Origin: Corynebacterium efficiens YS-314 | Lineage (GTDB): Bacteria > Actinomycetota > Actinomycetes > Mycobacteriales > Mycobacteriaceae | Reading direction: 5' to 3' | Assembly (NCBI RefSeq): GCF_000011305.1 | Contig: NC_004369.1 | Span: forward strand, 1,488,001-1,552,000 | Length of the DNA: 64,000 nt | Shown: positions 50,312 through 59,467 of the stretch, one piece after another | How positions within the stretch are numbered: position 1 is the stretch's first letter | Layout of the letters: every line of letters starts with the position of its first letter | Made by a program: the position numbers and the translations under genes | The notes under the pieces: generated by a model | Seen by the model: only the letters and a program-made list of their open reading frames with translations | The model's database searches: none | What the model was told of the DNA's origin: nothing

Positions 50312-52351
50312 CTACCAGCCCGCCAGCCATCGCTCCAGCCGTTGTGTCCCGGTCCACGGGTGCATCTGCGTGTGGATGATGCCGGGGCTGCGGTTGACCA
50401 CGCGTTCGGCGCGGATGCGTCCGACATCCTGATTGTTGTGGCGCAGGATCGCCAGGCCGCCGAGTTTCTCCGCCCGGGCCACCCGTGCGGGCAGATCCGC
50501 CGGGGGCAGCAGGGGCTGATCCAGGTCGATGCGCACCCGGCCGGTGCCGGGTCCCACGCGGGGATCGGCACGGAACAACCGGGAGGTCGGTCCCGTCACG
50601 TGCACATCACCGGCATCGAGCCAGGCCTTCACCACGGGTTCGGGGGTGTCGGCGGGGAGATGGACGATGATGTCCTGGCGGTCGAAGACCACACCGGCGG
50701 GGCGGGCGATGGGGTGGGTGATGCGTGAGGCCAGGGCGATGGTCTCGGCGTTCTTCTCCGCCAGTTTCATCTCCTCCGGTTTCCCGCGTGCGGCCCAGTC
50801 CGGTTCCAGGTGGTCGGCGATGGCTTCCGGGTCGTGCAGGAAGATCGCACCGGCATTCCACAGCCGCCACCCCAGTTCCCAGTCCTCGCCGCCGTAGCCG
50901 ACCATCGTCTCGTCGAAACCGCCGACCTTGTCAAACATCGTCTTCGAGGTCGCCAACACCGAGGAGATGATGAAACGGAACGAGGTCTCATCCGCCAGGC
51001 GGAGATGGTCGGTATACCCCCAGGCGTCGTTAAGCCACTGCGGTTCCACCCCGTCCTGCAGGCGGGTGCCCACCACCACGCACCGGGGATCGGCGGTCAC
51101 CCACCGGCTCATGGCGGTGAGATAACCCGGGCAGGGGACGGTGTCACCGTCGAGGAACACCACCACCTCATGGCGTGCGGAGCGGACACCGAGGTTGCGG
51201 GCGGCTGCCGCGCGGAATCCCAGATCGTCCTGGCGCACCACGGTGACGGGCAGGGAGGTGGTGACCTCGGGGGCGGTGGTGGACCCGTCGTCGGCGATGA
51301 TGATCTCCACGTCCGAACCGTGGCCGTTGTTCTCCACACCGGCGACCACCCGGCGCAGGGAGTCGAGGTCGTTGTAATAGGGGATCACCACGCTCACCGG
51401 CGCGGGCGCCACACCCTCGACCGCCGGTGGGACATTGCCGCGCAGCCATGGCCCGAAATGCTCGATCCACAGATCCTGCCAGGCGGTGGCCACCTCCGGC
51501 CATCCCCACCGGTGCTGCTTGTCGACGCGCGCAGCAAACCCCTCATCCGCCGCAGCGTCGGCGAGGGCCGCCGGCCAGTCGGTCACCGTGACCACCTGCT
51601 CGGGGAACAGCTCCGCGACCTCGCGGGCGTAGTCACTGTCGGTGACCAGCACGCGGCGACCGGCCGCCAGCCACCGCATGAGGGATCCGGAGGCGGAGAA
51701 ATGCCGGTGGGCGCACACGGGGATGGCAATGCGGTCCATCTGCGCCCAGAGATCCTCATCGGGCAGATAACCGGTGACGTCCACACCGGGCAGCTCCATG
51801 TCCTCATGCCCCGCCGAGAACCCACCCAGTGCCCGGACCGTGAGGCCACCGACCTGATGGGCGGCGTCGATGATGGTTTCGTGCCCCTTGCCGGGGTAGA
51901 TAAAACCGAGGACGCCGACGGTGCCGGGTACCGGGGCGACCGAGGGGGGTGGTGCCTCCGGCAGGGGCAGGGGGATCGCGTGCACCCTCATGCCCTCGGC
52001 GTTGAAGAAGGATGCCTCGTGGCGGGAGTTGGTCACCGCCAGATCAGCTGCCCGCGCCAGGCGTCGATAGGCACGGCTGCGCCGCTCGAACCGTTCAGCA
52101 CCCTCCTCCGGCTGGGGCACATCGTGGAAGGACACGCAGAAGGGATGGCCCTCCACCGCGGCCAGGACCGCATCCACGGCCTGCTCGGGATCCGACCCGA
52201 ATAGATGGTCGGTGAAGGTGACATGCACGGGACCGGGGCGGAGGGTGGACTCCAGGGTCGCGGGGGTGCCTCCGGTGTGATCGACCAGCAGGCGGGCGTA
52301 TTCGGTGACGCCGTGTTCCGCCGGGCCGACAATCAGGTGTGTCATGTTCAT
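50312..52351 (-). CDS. Bifunctional glycosyltransferase: GT-B domain plus GT2 domain
   Basis: 679 aa. The N-terminal half (1-300) is a GT4-like GT-B fold: HLIVGPAEHGVTEYARLL, then GVLGFIYPGKGHETIIDAA at the nucleotide-sugar region. The C-terminal half is GT2: PVSVVIPYYNDLDSLRRVV (about 330), IIIADDGSTTAPE, the DxD motif VVFLDGDTVPCPGYL, and GYGGEDWELGWRLWNAGA, the acceptor-side motif of galactosyltransferase-type enzymes. Two sugar transfers by one protein can be expected. First gene to the left of the glycan cluster, reading away from the divergent transferase group. Confidence 0.83.
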   Translation of the reverse strand: MNMTHLIVGPAEHGVTEYARLLVDHTGGTPATLESTLRPGPVHVTFTDHLFGSDPEQAVDAVLAAVEGHPFCVSFHDVPQPEEGAERFERRSRAYRRLARAADLAVTNSRHEASFFNAEGMRVHAIPLPLPEAPPPSVAPVPGTVGVLGFIYPGKGHETIIDAAHQVGGLTVRALGGFSAGHEDMELPGVDVTGYLPDEDLWAQMDRIAIPVCAHRHFSASGSLMRWLAAGRRVLVTDSDYAREVAELFPEQVVTVTDWPAALADAAADEGFAARVDKQHRWGWPEVATAWQDLWIEHFGPWLRGNVPPAVEGVAPAPVSVVIPYYNDLDSLRRVVAGVENNGHGSDVEIIIADDGSTTAPEVTTSLPVTVVRQDDLGFRAAAARNLGVRSARHEVVVFLDGDTVPCPGYLTAMSRWVTADPRCVVVGTRLQDGVEPQWLNDAWGYTDHLRLADETSFRFIISSVLATSKTMFDKVGGFDETMVGYGGEDWELGWRLWNAGAIFLHDPEAIADHLEPDWAARGKPEEMKLAEKNAETIALASRITHPIARPAGVVFDRQDIIVHLPADTPEPVVKAWLDAGDVHVTGPTSRLFRADPRVGPGTGRVRIDLDQPLLPPADLPARVARAEKLGGLAILRHNNQDVGRIRAERVVNRSPGIIHTQMHPWTGTQRLERWLAGW

Positions 52352-52565
52352 GTGATCGCCCCTCTTAACGCACCCGGGGTCTCTCCCGGTCTTGTAGCTC
52401 GCGAGTCTAGCAAATCCAGGATGTTCCCCGGGGTGAATACGGCGGTGCGATGACGGTTCGTTGACCGCATGTCTATTCGAATAAAACGAGATGCAGGGAC
52501 CCGTAATCGCTCAACCGCCCGGGAATTATTCAAAAGTTCTCATACGTCATCCTGAGGTGGTCGCC

Positions 52566-53513
52566 TCACACCAGGCCCAGCATCTCCAGCCGTCGTGCAT
52601 GCCGTTTCAGACCTGCTGTGACCACCTCCGGATGCTCGCGGTAGAAGGCCAACTGGGCCTGTGTGATATCTGTCTCCGGGGTGGGGCGCCATGCCTCCCG
52701 GCCCTCCACCTCCACGCCCAGGGCGCGTGCGGCCTGCGGATCCACCGGCGCATCGAGGTTGCCCAGCAGTTCGCGGCCGGGGTCCCGGACCTCCCCCTCG
52801 ATGCCGATGGCCTCCAGCACCCGGTGGGCCATGTGGATCAGTGTGCTGTTGTCGGGGTGGTTGATGGTGTGCCACACCGGGTTGGTCTCCAGGTGGTCGG
52901 AGACCACCACGGTGTCGTGTGCCTGCTCACGTGTACGCAGCTCAGCGATGGACAGCGCCGCCAGCTCACGCAGGGTGTCATCCGACGGTGTTGCCTCCAC
53001 CGGGGTATTCAGGCCCCGGGATGCGGCGACCAGGAGGCGCAGATCGTGATAGGGGACCACAGGGGGATTAAGCGATGGATCGGCGGGGGAACGCACGATC
53101 GCCTGGTAGGGCATGAGTCCGTCGAAACGCAGCACGGGGTAGGTCACCACGCGACCGGTGTCGGGCAGCAGGGCCGCCAGTTGCCCGGTGCCGGAGGGGA
53201 GCCCCCGGTAGTCATCGCGGACCGGTTGCATCACCAACACATCCGTGGTGGCGAGGACATCACCCATCAGCTCAACATCCTCCGCTGTCCACTCGTGGAT
53301 GGCGGGGATCCGGAAGGAGTCCACACGGGAGGTGGAATCAAGAAGGATACGCAGCGACTCCGCCTGACAATTGCCCACCACGGCTACAGTGGGCATCCCG
53401 CACCCCTGTGTGGGCGCCCGCAGTTGATAGAACTCCCCGTAATGAAGACGCCGGGGATCGGGAACGGAGGTTGCAGGTTCAGTGGGTTCTGGAGACGGCG
53501 CAGAAGTATTCAT
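52566..53513 (-). CDS. WcbI-like polysaccharide biosynthesis protein (putative acyltransferase)
   Basis: 315 aa. After a proline/threonine-rich start, VAVVGNCQAESLRILLD (about residue 42) is the WcbI opening motif with Gly-Asn-Cys-Gln. LVMQPVRDDYRGLP and VVTYPVLRFDGLMPYQ follow. WcbI of Burkholderia is needed for capsule modification and binds CoA; an acetyl-transfer role is family inference. It is divergent from the next transferase by 55 bp, so both promoters share this gap. Part of the glycan cluster. Confidence 0.75.
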   Translation of the reverse strand: MNTSAPSPEPTEPATSVPDPRRLHYGEFYQLRAPTQGCGMPTVAVVGNCQAESLRILLDSTSRVDSFRIPAIHEWTAEDVELMGDVLATTDVLVMQPVRDDYRGLPSGTGQLAALLPDTGRVVTYPVLRFDGLMPYQAIVRSPADPSLNPPVVPYHDLRLLVAASRGLNTPVEATPSDDTLRELAALSIAELRTREQAHDTVVVSDHLETNPVWHTINHPDNSTLIHMAHRVLEAIGIEGEVRDPGRELLGNLDAPVDPQAARALGVEVEGREAWRPTPETDITQAQLAFYREHPEVVTAGLKRHARRLEMLGLV

Positions 53514-53568
53514 TAGGGGTAATGTTACAGACAGACGTTACCCAGATCACATTCAGGAAGGTGGTGCG

Positions 53569-54555
53569 GTGATACGCACGGTGCTCTCGATTCCGGCAGG
53601 ACATCCCTATCCGCGGGCGGTACAGCCCGATAACGGGTGGGGGGATATCGTTGTGCTGCCGGATCCCGTGATCGACCCGGATCAGCCGGGACGCTGGTGG
53701 CCCCACCCGGGTTTCACCGCCGGGTTCTGGGAGGACCCGGATAACGCCGCGATCGACCTGGTCCACCTCCACTTCGGTTTTGAGCATCTCACGCCCGCAC
53801 AGACCACGGACTTCGTGGGTTTCCTCCGCGAACGCGACATCCCCCTGGTGTTCACCGTGCACGATCTGGACAACCCGCATCTGGTGGACCAGGGGGACTA
53901 CCACGCGCAGCTGGGCATCCTCATCGGCGCGGCCGCTGAGGTGTTCACGTTGTCCACGGGGGCGCAGGAGATCGTCGAGAAGCGTTACGGGCGCCGCCCC
54001 CAGCTCACGGCGCACCCCGCGATCGTCACCGACCCGCACCGCTACGCCGGCACCCCGGGTACCCGCCCGGCGGTGTTCCTGAAATCGGTGCGGGCCAATG
54101 TGGTCACCGACTCCCGGTTCTATCGGGACCTGGGTGCCGAGATCTACATCCATCACGGCGCGGATGCACAGCTGGAGCGGCTCGCCGATCACCGTCACGC
54201 ACCCATGGATGATGCCACCCTGTTCCGCACCATCGCCGCCCACCGCGTGGTGGTGCTGCCCTATACCCGCGGCACGCACTCCGGGTGGATGCGCATGTGC
54301 CGCGACCTGGGTGTGAGCGTGGCCGTGCCGGACTGTGGCTGCTATGACACGCAGATACCACTTGACGGGGGAGTGGCGGTCTACCGCACCGGCGACGGCC
54401 GTGACGCCGCCCGGGTGGTGGAGCAGCTCCTGGCCGCCCACCCCGTGCCCCCGGCACCGATACCCGACGCGATCGACCAACACCACCGCACCTACCGCGC
54501 CCTGACCGGCAGGGCAGCAGACGCGACCGTAAGCGTGACAGCAGGTGCGCGATGA
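53569..54555 (+). CDS. Glycosyltransferase-like protein
   Basis: About 328 aa. GTG start after GGAAGG. It looks like a GT-B fold without a strong signature: LSIPAGHPYPRAVQPD, IDLVHLHFGFEHL, IPLVFTVHDLDNPHL, then EVFTLSTGAQEIV and CRDLGVSVAVPDCGCY. HxH-HDLDN resembles GT4 enzymes. An ATGA overlap with the next gene couples them. It may be a transferase or an accessory that lost activity. Confidence 0.68.
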   Translation: MIRTVLSIPAGHPYPRAVQPDNGWGDIVVLPDPVIDPDQPGRWWPHPGFTAGFWEDPDNAAIDLVHLHFGFEHLTPAQTTDFVGFLRERDIPLVFTVHDLDNPHLVDQGDYHAQLGILIGAAAEVFTLSTGAQEIVEKRYGRRPQLTAHPAIVTDPHRYAGTPGTRPAVFLKSVRANVVTDSRFYRDLGAEIYIHHGADAQLERLADHRHAPMDDATLFRTIAAHRVVVLPYTRGTHSGWMRMCRDLGVSVAVPDCGCYDTQIPLDGGVAVYRTGDGRDAARVVEQLLAAHPVPPAPIPDAIDQHHRTYRALTGRAADATVSVTAGAR

Positions 54556-55610
54556 AGATAGCCGTTGTCGCACCGGGCCGCCATCCCATCGTCGAACCCT
54601 ATCCCGGAGGGCTCGAGGCCTACTGCGGCATCCTCGTCCAGGGGCTGCGCAGACAGGGCCACGAGGTTGACCTCTACGCCGCCGCCGGGTCACACGGACA
54701 CGTGCGCGACTTTGAGTTCCCCACCGTGGACTGGGCCAGCAACCCCCTGGAACAGACCGATCACACCTACCCGCCGGGCCACGGTGACAAGGAGGACGCC
54801 GCCTTCGCCCGGCTGCGCACCCACCTCGAGACCAGCGACTACGACGTGGTACACAACAACAGCCTGCACCCGGAGCTGCTGCGCTCCGAGGTGCTGCCCC
54901 TGATCACCACGCTGCACTGCCCGCCGGTGGACCGCATGGTGGAGGCCGCACCCACATCACGCAGCCTGTTCACCGCCGTCAGCCACCACACGGCCCGCAG
55001 CTGGGATCTGCCCGGCACCCGCGTGATCCCCAATGCAGTGGACGTGGATGTCTGGCAGGTCGGGCCGGGTGGGGACAATGCCGTGTGGTTCGGTCGACTC
55101 GTCCCGGAGAAGGCACCCCACCTGGCCATTGATGCCTGTCGACGCGCCGGTATCCCCCTCACCCTCATCGGCCGTCGCGCAAACCCCGACTACTTCGAGA
55201 AGGAGGTCGCGCCACGGCTGGGCGGGGACATCCAGTGGGCCGGCCCCCTGACCCACCAGCAGCTGGCCGACCATGTCCGGCATGCCCGGGTTGCTGTGAT
55301 CACCCCGGTCTGGGATGAACCCTTCGGACTGGTCAGCGTGGAGGCGATGGCGTGTGGCACACCCGTGGCGGCGTTTGCCCGCGGGGGAATGGCCGATGTG
55401 CTGCGCGCCTCCCCGTGCCCGGCGGTGCCGGCCGGTGATGTCGGAGCTCTTGCCCGGGCCATCCGGAACTCATCCCGTATCTCCCGTGCACAGGTGGCAC
55501 GTTTTGCACGGGACAACTACGGCATCGGGAGTTTCATCGATCGCTATCTGGAGGTGTACCGCCACGTCGCGGGCACCCCCGACCCCGTCAGACAGGAGAT
55601 CTACTCATGA
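54552..55610 (+). CDS. GT4-family glycosyltransferase
   Basis: 352 aa. Start KIAVVAPGRHPIVEPYPGGLEAY (acceptor loop), then DVVHNNSLHPELL, WFGRLVPEKAPHLAIDACRR (donor site) and the EX7E region WDEPFGLVSVEAMACGTPVAAF. A retaining GT-B enzyme for an NDP-sugar. Overlaps its neighbours by four bases on both sides, so it is central to a tight four-gene operon. Confidence 0.9.
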   Translation: MKIAVVAPGRHPIVEPYPGGLEAYCGILVQGLRRQGHEVDLYAAAGSHGHVRDFEFPTVDWASNPLEQTDHTYPPGHGDKEDAAFARLRTHLETSDYDVVHNNSLHPELLRSEVLPLITTLHCPPVDRMVEAAPTSRSLFTAVSHHTARSWDLPGTRVIPNAVDVDVWQVGPGGDNAVWFGRLVPEKAPHLAIDACRRAGIPLTLIGRRANPDYFEKEVAPRLGGDIQWAGPLTHQQLADHVRHARVAVITPVWDEPFGLVSVEAMACGTPVAAFARGGMADVLRASPCPAVPAGDVGALARAIRNSSRISRAQVARFARDNYGIGSFIDRYLEVYRHVAGTPDPVRQEIYS

Positions 55611-56572
55611 TCGGAATGTATGCCCACCACGCCGGCAGCGGTCACCTCCACCGGGTGCGGGCCATCCAGAAACACCTGAAGGATGGCTCCGTGGTGTTCT
55701 CTTCAGCACCGGGCGCCGACATCAACCTGCCCGCCGACACCGACCCCACCTGCGGACCGGTCAGGGACGAGACCGCCAACAACACCGTCCACTGGGCACC
55801 GATCGGTGTGCCCGGGCACACCGAACGCCTGGCGATCATCGCCGAATGGATCGCCACACACAAACCGTCCGTGTTCTATGTGGACTGCTCGGTGGATATC
55901 GCGATCTTCGTCCGCCTCATGGGCATCCCGGTGGTCACCATCGCCATGCCGGGTTTCCGCCACGACCGACCCCACCAGGTGTCCTACCTCCAGGCCGACG
56001 CCATCATCGCCGCGTGGCCCGACTGGGTGCCGGTACCGGCCTGTCTCATCGGTTTTGAGGACAAGATCCACACCGTCGGGGGCATCTCACGCTTCGAAGA
56101 GGAGGCCGGGGAGACCACGGGTGACCCCGCCCACCGCACCGGCGATGCAGGCGGGGACGTGATCATCCTCCGCGGAGCCGGGGGCGATGATATTGATAAA
56201 TACCAGTGGCCCCCTGCCACGGTGCTCGGCGGGGATGCCCGTGTGGAAAACCCCATGCCCTATCTGCGTTCAGCCTCCGCGGTGATCGCGGCCGCTGGAC
56301 AGAACTCCGTGGCCGATCTCGCCGTGGCACGCGCCCCCGCGGTCATCTTCCCGCAGGAACGACCCTTCGGCGAACAGGACGCCACCGCCCAGAACCTCGA
56401 CCGCGCCGGATTGGCCGTGGTCCTGCGTGACCATCCCAACCCCGAGCAGTGGCCACTGCTGTTCGAGGAGGCCAGGAAACGCGCCACCAACTGGCACCTC
56501 TGGCAGGTCGAGGGCGCAGCCGCTCGGGCGGCCCGGGTGATTGAATCGGTCGCCGCACGGTACAGGAGATAG
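55607..56572 (+). CDS. MurG/GT28-like glycosyltransferase
   Basis: 321 aa. N-terminus IGMYAHHAGSGHLHRVRAIQ is the GSGH motif of MurG-like enzymes. The C-terminal donor half has ILRGAGGDDIDKYQ, then SAVIAAAGQNSVADLAVARAPAVIFPQERPFGEQ, which resembles the GGxxTxxE-type donor loop of this family with Q in place of E. Acts on an NDP-sugar by inference. Operon member between two other transferases. Confidence 0.8.
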   Translation: MIGMYAHHAGSGHLHRVRAIQKHLKDGSVVFSSAPGADINLPADTDPTCGPVRDETANNTVHWAPIGVPGHTERLAIIAEWIATHKPSVFYVDCSVDIAIFVRLMGIPVVTIAMPGFRHDRPHQVSYLQADAIIAAWPDWVPVPACLIGFEDKIHTVGGISRFEEEAGETTGDPAHRTGDAGGDVIILRGAGGDDIDKYQWPPATVLGGDARVENPMPYLRSASAVIAAAGQNSVADLAVARAPAVIFPQERPFGEQDATAQNLDRAGLAVVLRDHPNPEQWPLLFEEARKRATNWHLWQVEGAAARAARVIESVAARYRR

Positions 56573-56579
56573 GACACAG

Positions 56580-57329
56580 GTGACATACGCTGTCGTGACC
56601 ATGGCGGATGACAACCGCCAGCAGCATGTGGCCATGCAAAAAGCCGGGTTGGAGCGTTTCGCACCCGGCACACCCCACTACCGGGGACAACTGGGGGCGG
56701 ACCGCAACCTGGCACGCGCCCGCAACGAGGTCGCCCGGACCGCGCTCGCGGACGGGGTGGAGCTGCTCATCTTCCTCGACGCCGACTGCATCCCCGGCCC
56801 TGACCTGGTTGCCCGGTATGTCACCGCCGCCACGCAGTTCCCCGACGAGGTGCTGTGCGGACCCGTGACCTACCTGGACGCGCCGGGTCCGAGCGGGTAT
56901 CAACTGGAGGAGTTGACCGGCCTGACCGATCCGCACCCGGCGCGCCCCGATCCGCCGGCGGGGGAGACCCGGCCGGGCAGTGATGAGGAATGGAATCTGT
57001 TCTGGTCCCTGTCCTTTGCGGTGTCGGCCGCCACCTGGGCGGACAGTGGGGGTTTTGATGAGGGGTATGTCGGCTACGGCGGGGAGGACACCGACTTCGC
57101 CCACCGCCTGCGCGCCCGGGGGCGGAGAATGCGCTGGGTGGGTGGGGCACATGCCTACCACCAGTGGCATCCGGTGTCCTCACCACCGGTGGAACATCTC
57201 GAGGACATCCTCACCAACGCCACCCGGTTCCACTCCATCTGGGGTTTCTGGCCCATGGAGGGCTGGTTGGAGGCGTTCGCCGACCGCGGCCTGGCCGTCT
57301 ACCGGGATGGTGTGTGGGTGCGCGCGTAG
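56580..57329 (+). CDS. GT2-family glycosyltransferase
   Basis: About 249 aa. GTG start with AGGAGA upstream. YAVVTMADDNRQQH, then NLARARNEVARTAL, LIFLDADCIPGPDLVAR (DxD) and, late, EGYVGYGGEDTDFAHRLRARG, the galactosyltransferase-C motif also seen in the fused enzyme at 50.3 kb. Last gene of the plus-strand glycan group; the overlapped longer frame starting inside the previous gene is rejected. Confidence 0.85.
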   Translation: MTYAVVTMADDNRQQHVAMQKAGLERFAPGTPHYRGQLGADRNLARARNEVARTALADGVELLIFLDADCIPGPDLVARYVTAATQFPDEVLCGPVTYLDAPGPSGYQLEELTGLTDPHPARPDPPAGETRPGSDEEWNLFWSLSFAVSAATWADSGGFDEGYVGYGGEDTDFAHRLRARGRRMRWVGGAHAYHQWHPVSSPPVEHLEDILTNATRFHSIWGFWPMEGWLEAFADRGLAVYRDGVWVRA

Positions 57330-57382
57330 AACGGATGCTTTTCGACGCCCGATCCGCCCCCATTCCACTACGCTCGACGGGT

Positions 57383-57865
57383 ATGGACCTTCATCCCAAC
57401 ATCGCACCCTACGGCTTCCTCACCGGCACCTGGACCGGGAAGGGCCACGGCTTTTATCCCACCATCGAGGATTTCTCTTATGAGGAGACGCTGAACTTCT
57501 CCACGATCCCGGGCAAGCCCTTCTTCCGCTATGAGCAGAAGACCATGGGGCTTGACGGACCCCTGCACACCGAACTCGGGTTCCTCCGCATCCTTGATGA
57601 CGGCCGGGCGGAATTCATCCTCGCCCAACCCATGGGTCAGACAGAGCTTCTCGAGGGGATGGTGAGTGAGGAGGGTGAGACGCTCGTCTTCGACTTCACC
57701 CGTTCCACCGTGGCCAACTCCGGCAGCGCCAAGCGCGTGGGCACCACCGCACGTACCTACACCTTCACCGCGGACCGCACCGGATTGAGCGCCCAGTTCG
57801 CCATGGGGGCGGTCGGCCAGCCGCTCCAGCAGCACCTGGAAAGTGAACTGACCAAACAGTCATAG
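57383..57865 (+). CDS. Nitrobindin-like heme-binding beta-barrel protein
   Basis: 160 aa. The N-terminal GTWTGKGHGFYPTIEDFSYEE is the GxWxGxG pattern of nitrobindin/THAP4-like proteins. VFDFTRSTVANSG and the last strand EQ-to-LESELTK fit a ten-strand barrel. These bind heme b and handle nitric oxide or peroxynitrite in the family. TACGCT (57369-57374) ends 8 nt before the ATG, implying leaderless expression. It follows the glycan cluster but is probably unrelated. Confidence 0.82.
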   Translation: MDLHPNIAPYGFLTGTWTGKGHGFYPTIEDFSYEETLNFSTIPGKPFFRYEQKTMGLDGPLHTELGFLRILDDGRAEFILAQPMGQTELLEGMVSEEGETLVFDFTRSTVANSGSAKRVGTTARTYTFTADRTGLSAQFAMGAVGQPLQQHLESELTKQS

Positions 57866-57978
57866 TCGGGGCCTGCGGGCACCCCCGACTTCCCTTGTGG
57901 GAGGGTTGAGAGGTTTAACCAATCCCACTGATATCATTTGCCTGGAATCATACTTTAGTTTGACATAGGGTTAGTGGC

Positions 57979-58860
57979 ATGACCACATTCATGAAGCGTC
58001 CGACCCCTGCAAACCGGCCCCGTAAGCCGCGTAGAAAAGGTATTTCCCCCTGGGTGCCCAACCAGCACGGTGCCTGGGCGATGCTCATCAGCCCCGCGGT
58101 CCTGGGCCTGATCTCCGGGCTGGTGATGTTTGCCACCACCGGGGCACCCGCCAGCCGCCTCATCGTTCTCCTGGCCGTGCTGGTGGCCTGGTTCTTCGGC
58201 TATTTCGCCTTCTTCGCATTCGGGCTGGCCGCCCGTGCCCGCAACCCCCGGCGGCGCGCGAGGTATCTGCGGCCGGTGTATGCCTACGGCGCGGTCAGCG
58301 TGCTGGGCATCAGTGTGGCGCTGCTCCTGCAACCGGGCCTGATCTGGTGGGCCATCCCCTTCGCACCACTGGTGGTGATCGCGGTGGGGGAGACCATCCG
58401 GGGGCGCAGCCGGTCCACGCTGTCGGGGGTGTCCACCACCGTGGCCTCCGCACTGCTTTTCCCGGCGCTGACCTCCGTGGGGTCCGCCTCCGGGGAGGTG
58501 GGCGTGACGGCCTGGGTATCCATGGTGTTCCTGGCGGTGTATTTCTCCGGGACCATCCCGTTTGTCAAGTCCATGATCCGGGAACGCGACAACCCCCGCT
58601 ACCTGGCCGGTTCCATCACCTATCACGCCGTGGCGGTGCTCATCATCTGGGTGATGACCCTGGTGGTGGGTGTGGGCTGGGTGGCCGGCCTGCTCATGGT
58701 GGCCACGCTGTTGGTGGCACTGTTCCGTGCCATGTACATCCCCATGGCCGCACGGCAGGGCACTGAGTGGAGCGCACGTCGCCTGGGGATGGCGGAGATC
58801 CCGGTGCTGCTGCTGGGATGCGCCGCGGTGCTGGCGGCGGTGATCACCACCGCGGGATGA
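57979..58860 (+). CDS. YwiC-like integral membrane protein
   Basis: 293 aa. After a basic N-terminus comes WVPNQHGAWAMLISPAVLG, the YwiC-like opening motif (PNxHGAWAML). About eight helices follow, and loop GVGETIRGRSRSTLSG lies between helices, recalling prenyltransferase-like UbiA folds. Function unknown. TAGGGT (57966-57971) 7 nt before the ATG indicates a leaderless mRNA. Confidence 0.78.
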   Translation: MTTFMKRPTPANRPRKPRRKGISPWVPNQHGAWAMLISPAVLGLISGLVMFATTGAPASRLIVLLAVLVAWFFGYFAFFAFGLAARARNPRRRARYLRPVYAYGAVSVLGISVALLLQPGLIWWAIPFAPLVVIAVGETIRGRSRSTLSGVSTTVASALLFPALTSVGSASGEVGVTAWVSMVFLAVYFSGTIPFVKSMIRERDNPRYLAGSITYHAVAVLIIWVMTLVVGVGWVAGLLMVATLLVALFRAMYIPMAARQGTEWSARRLGMAEIPVLLLGCAAVLAAVITTAG

Positions 58861-58874
58861 CGGGCAGGCAGCAG

Positions 58875-58922
58875 GACACCAGCCGGTACCCACCTTCCAT
58901 GAAGGGGGTACCGGCCGGTGTC
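58875..58922. terminator. Bidirectional terminator between YwiC-like and SRPBCC genes
   Basis: GACACC-GCCGGTACC pairs with GGTACCGGC-GGTGTC, with CCTTC/GAAGG further inside. It lies between two converging genes; no strong U-tract. Confidence 0.75.
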
Positions 58923-58934
58923 ATCTGCTGATGG

Positions 58935-59387
58935 TTATTCGACCGCCGCGGCCAGGTTGGCTAGGGAGTCCTCAAGTTCCTTCTCATCCAGCAGCGGGAG
59001 ATTGAACTTCTTCTGCATCTCATCGCTGACCTTCGACCAGTCGTAGGTCAGGGACACCTCGGTGGTGTCGGAATCGGTGGAGTTGAGCTCCCACACCCAC
59101 TGCCAGCCCAGTGGATCCTGACCGGCCGGGGCGGTGGCCCAGGCCAGCAGCTTGTGCTCGTTGTAACCGACGACGTGGTTGTCGGTCTTGTAGGCACCGT
59201 TGGGGCCCTCCATGTTCATGGTGAACACCTCGCCGGTGGCCTGGATGCGGTTGGACTTCTCGTCAGAACGCACACGTCCGGAGGAGTCGAACTCCTTGTG
59301 GAGCTCCGGGTTGGAGATCACATCCCACACCTGATCGATGGAGGCGTTGATGGTTCGGGACACGGTGTATTTCTGGGTCTCTGTCAT
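58935..59387 (-). CDS. SRPBCC-domain (polyketide-cyclase/START-like) protein
   Basis: 150 aa. KYTVSRTINASIDQVWDVIS at the start and ELNSTDSDTTEVSLTYDWS toward the end are the pattern of small SRPBCC helix-grip proteins, which bind hydrophobic ligands. No catalytic residues identified. Normal single-domain length; no operon partner. Confidence 0.75.
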   Translation of the reverse strand: MTETQKYTVSRTINASIDQVWDVISNPELHKEFDSSGRVRSDEKSNRIQATGEVFTMNMEGPNGAYKTDNHVVGYNEHKLLAWATAPAGQDPLGWQWVWELNSTDSDTTEVSLTYDWSKVSDEMQKKFNLPLLDEKELEDSLANLAAAVE

Positions 59388-59467
59388 GTGCCCACCCTAG
59401 GTACAGGTGACTGGTCATGCAACGACATCCCGTGGGGATTGTCCATCATCATGGACATCATCGCAGT

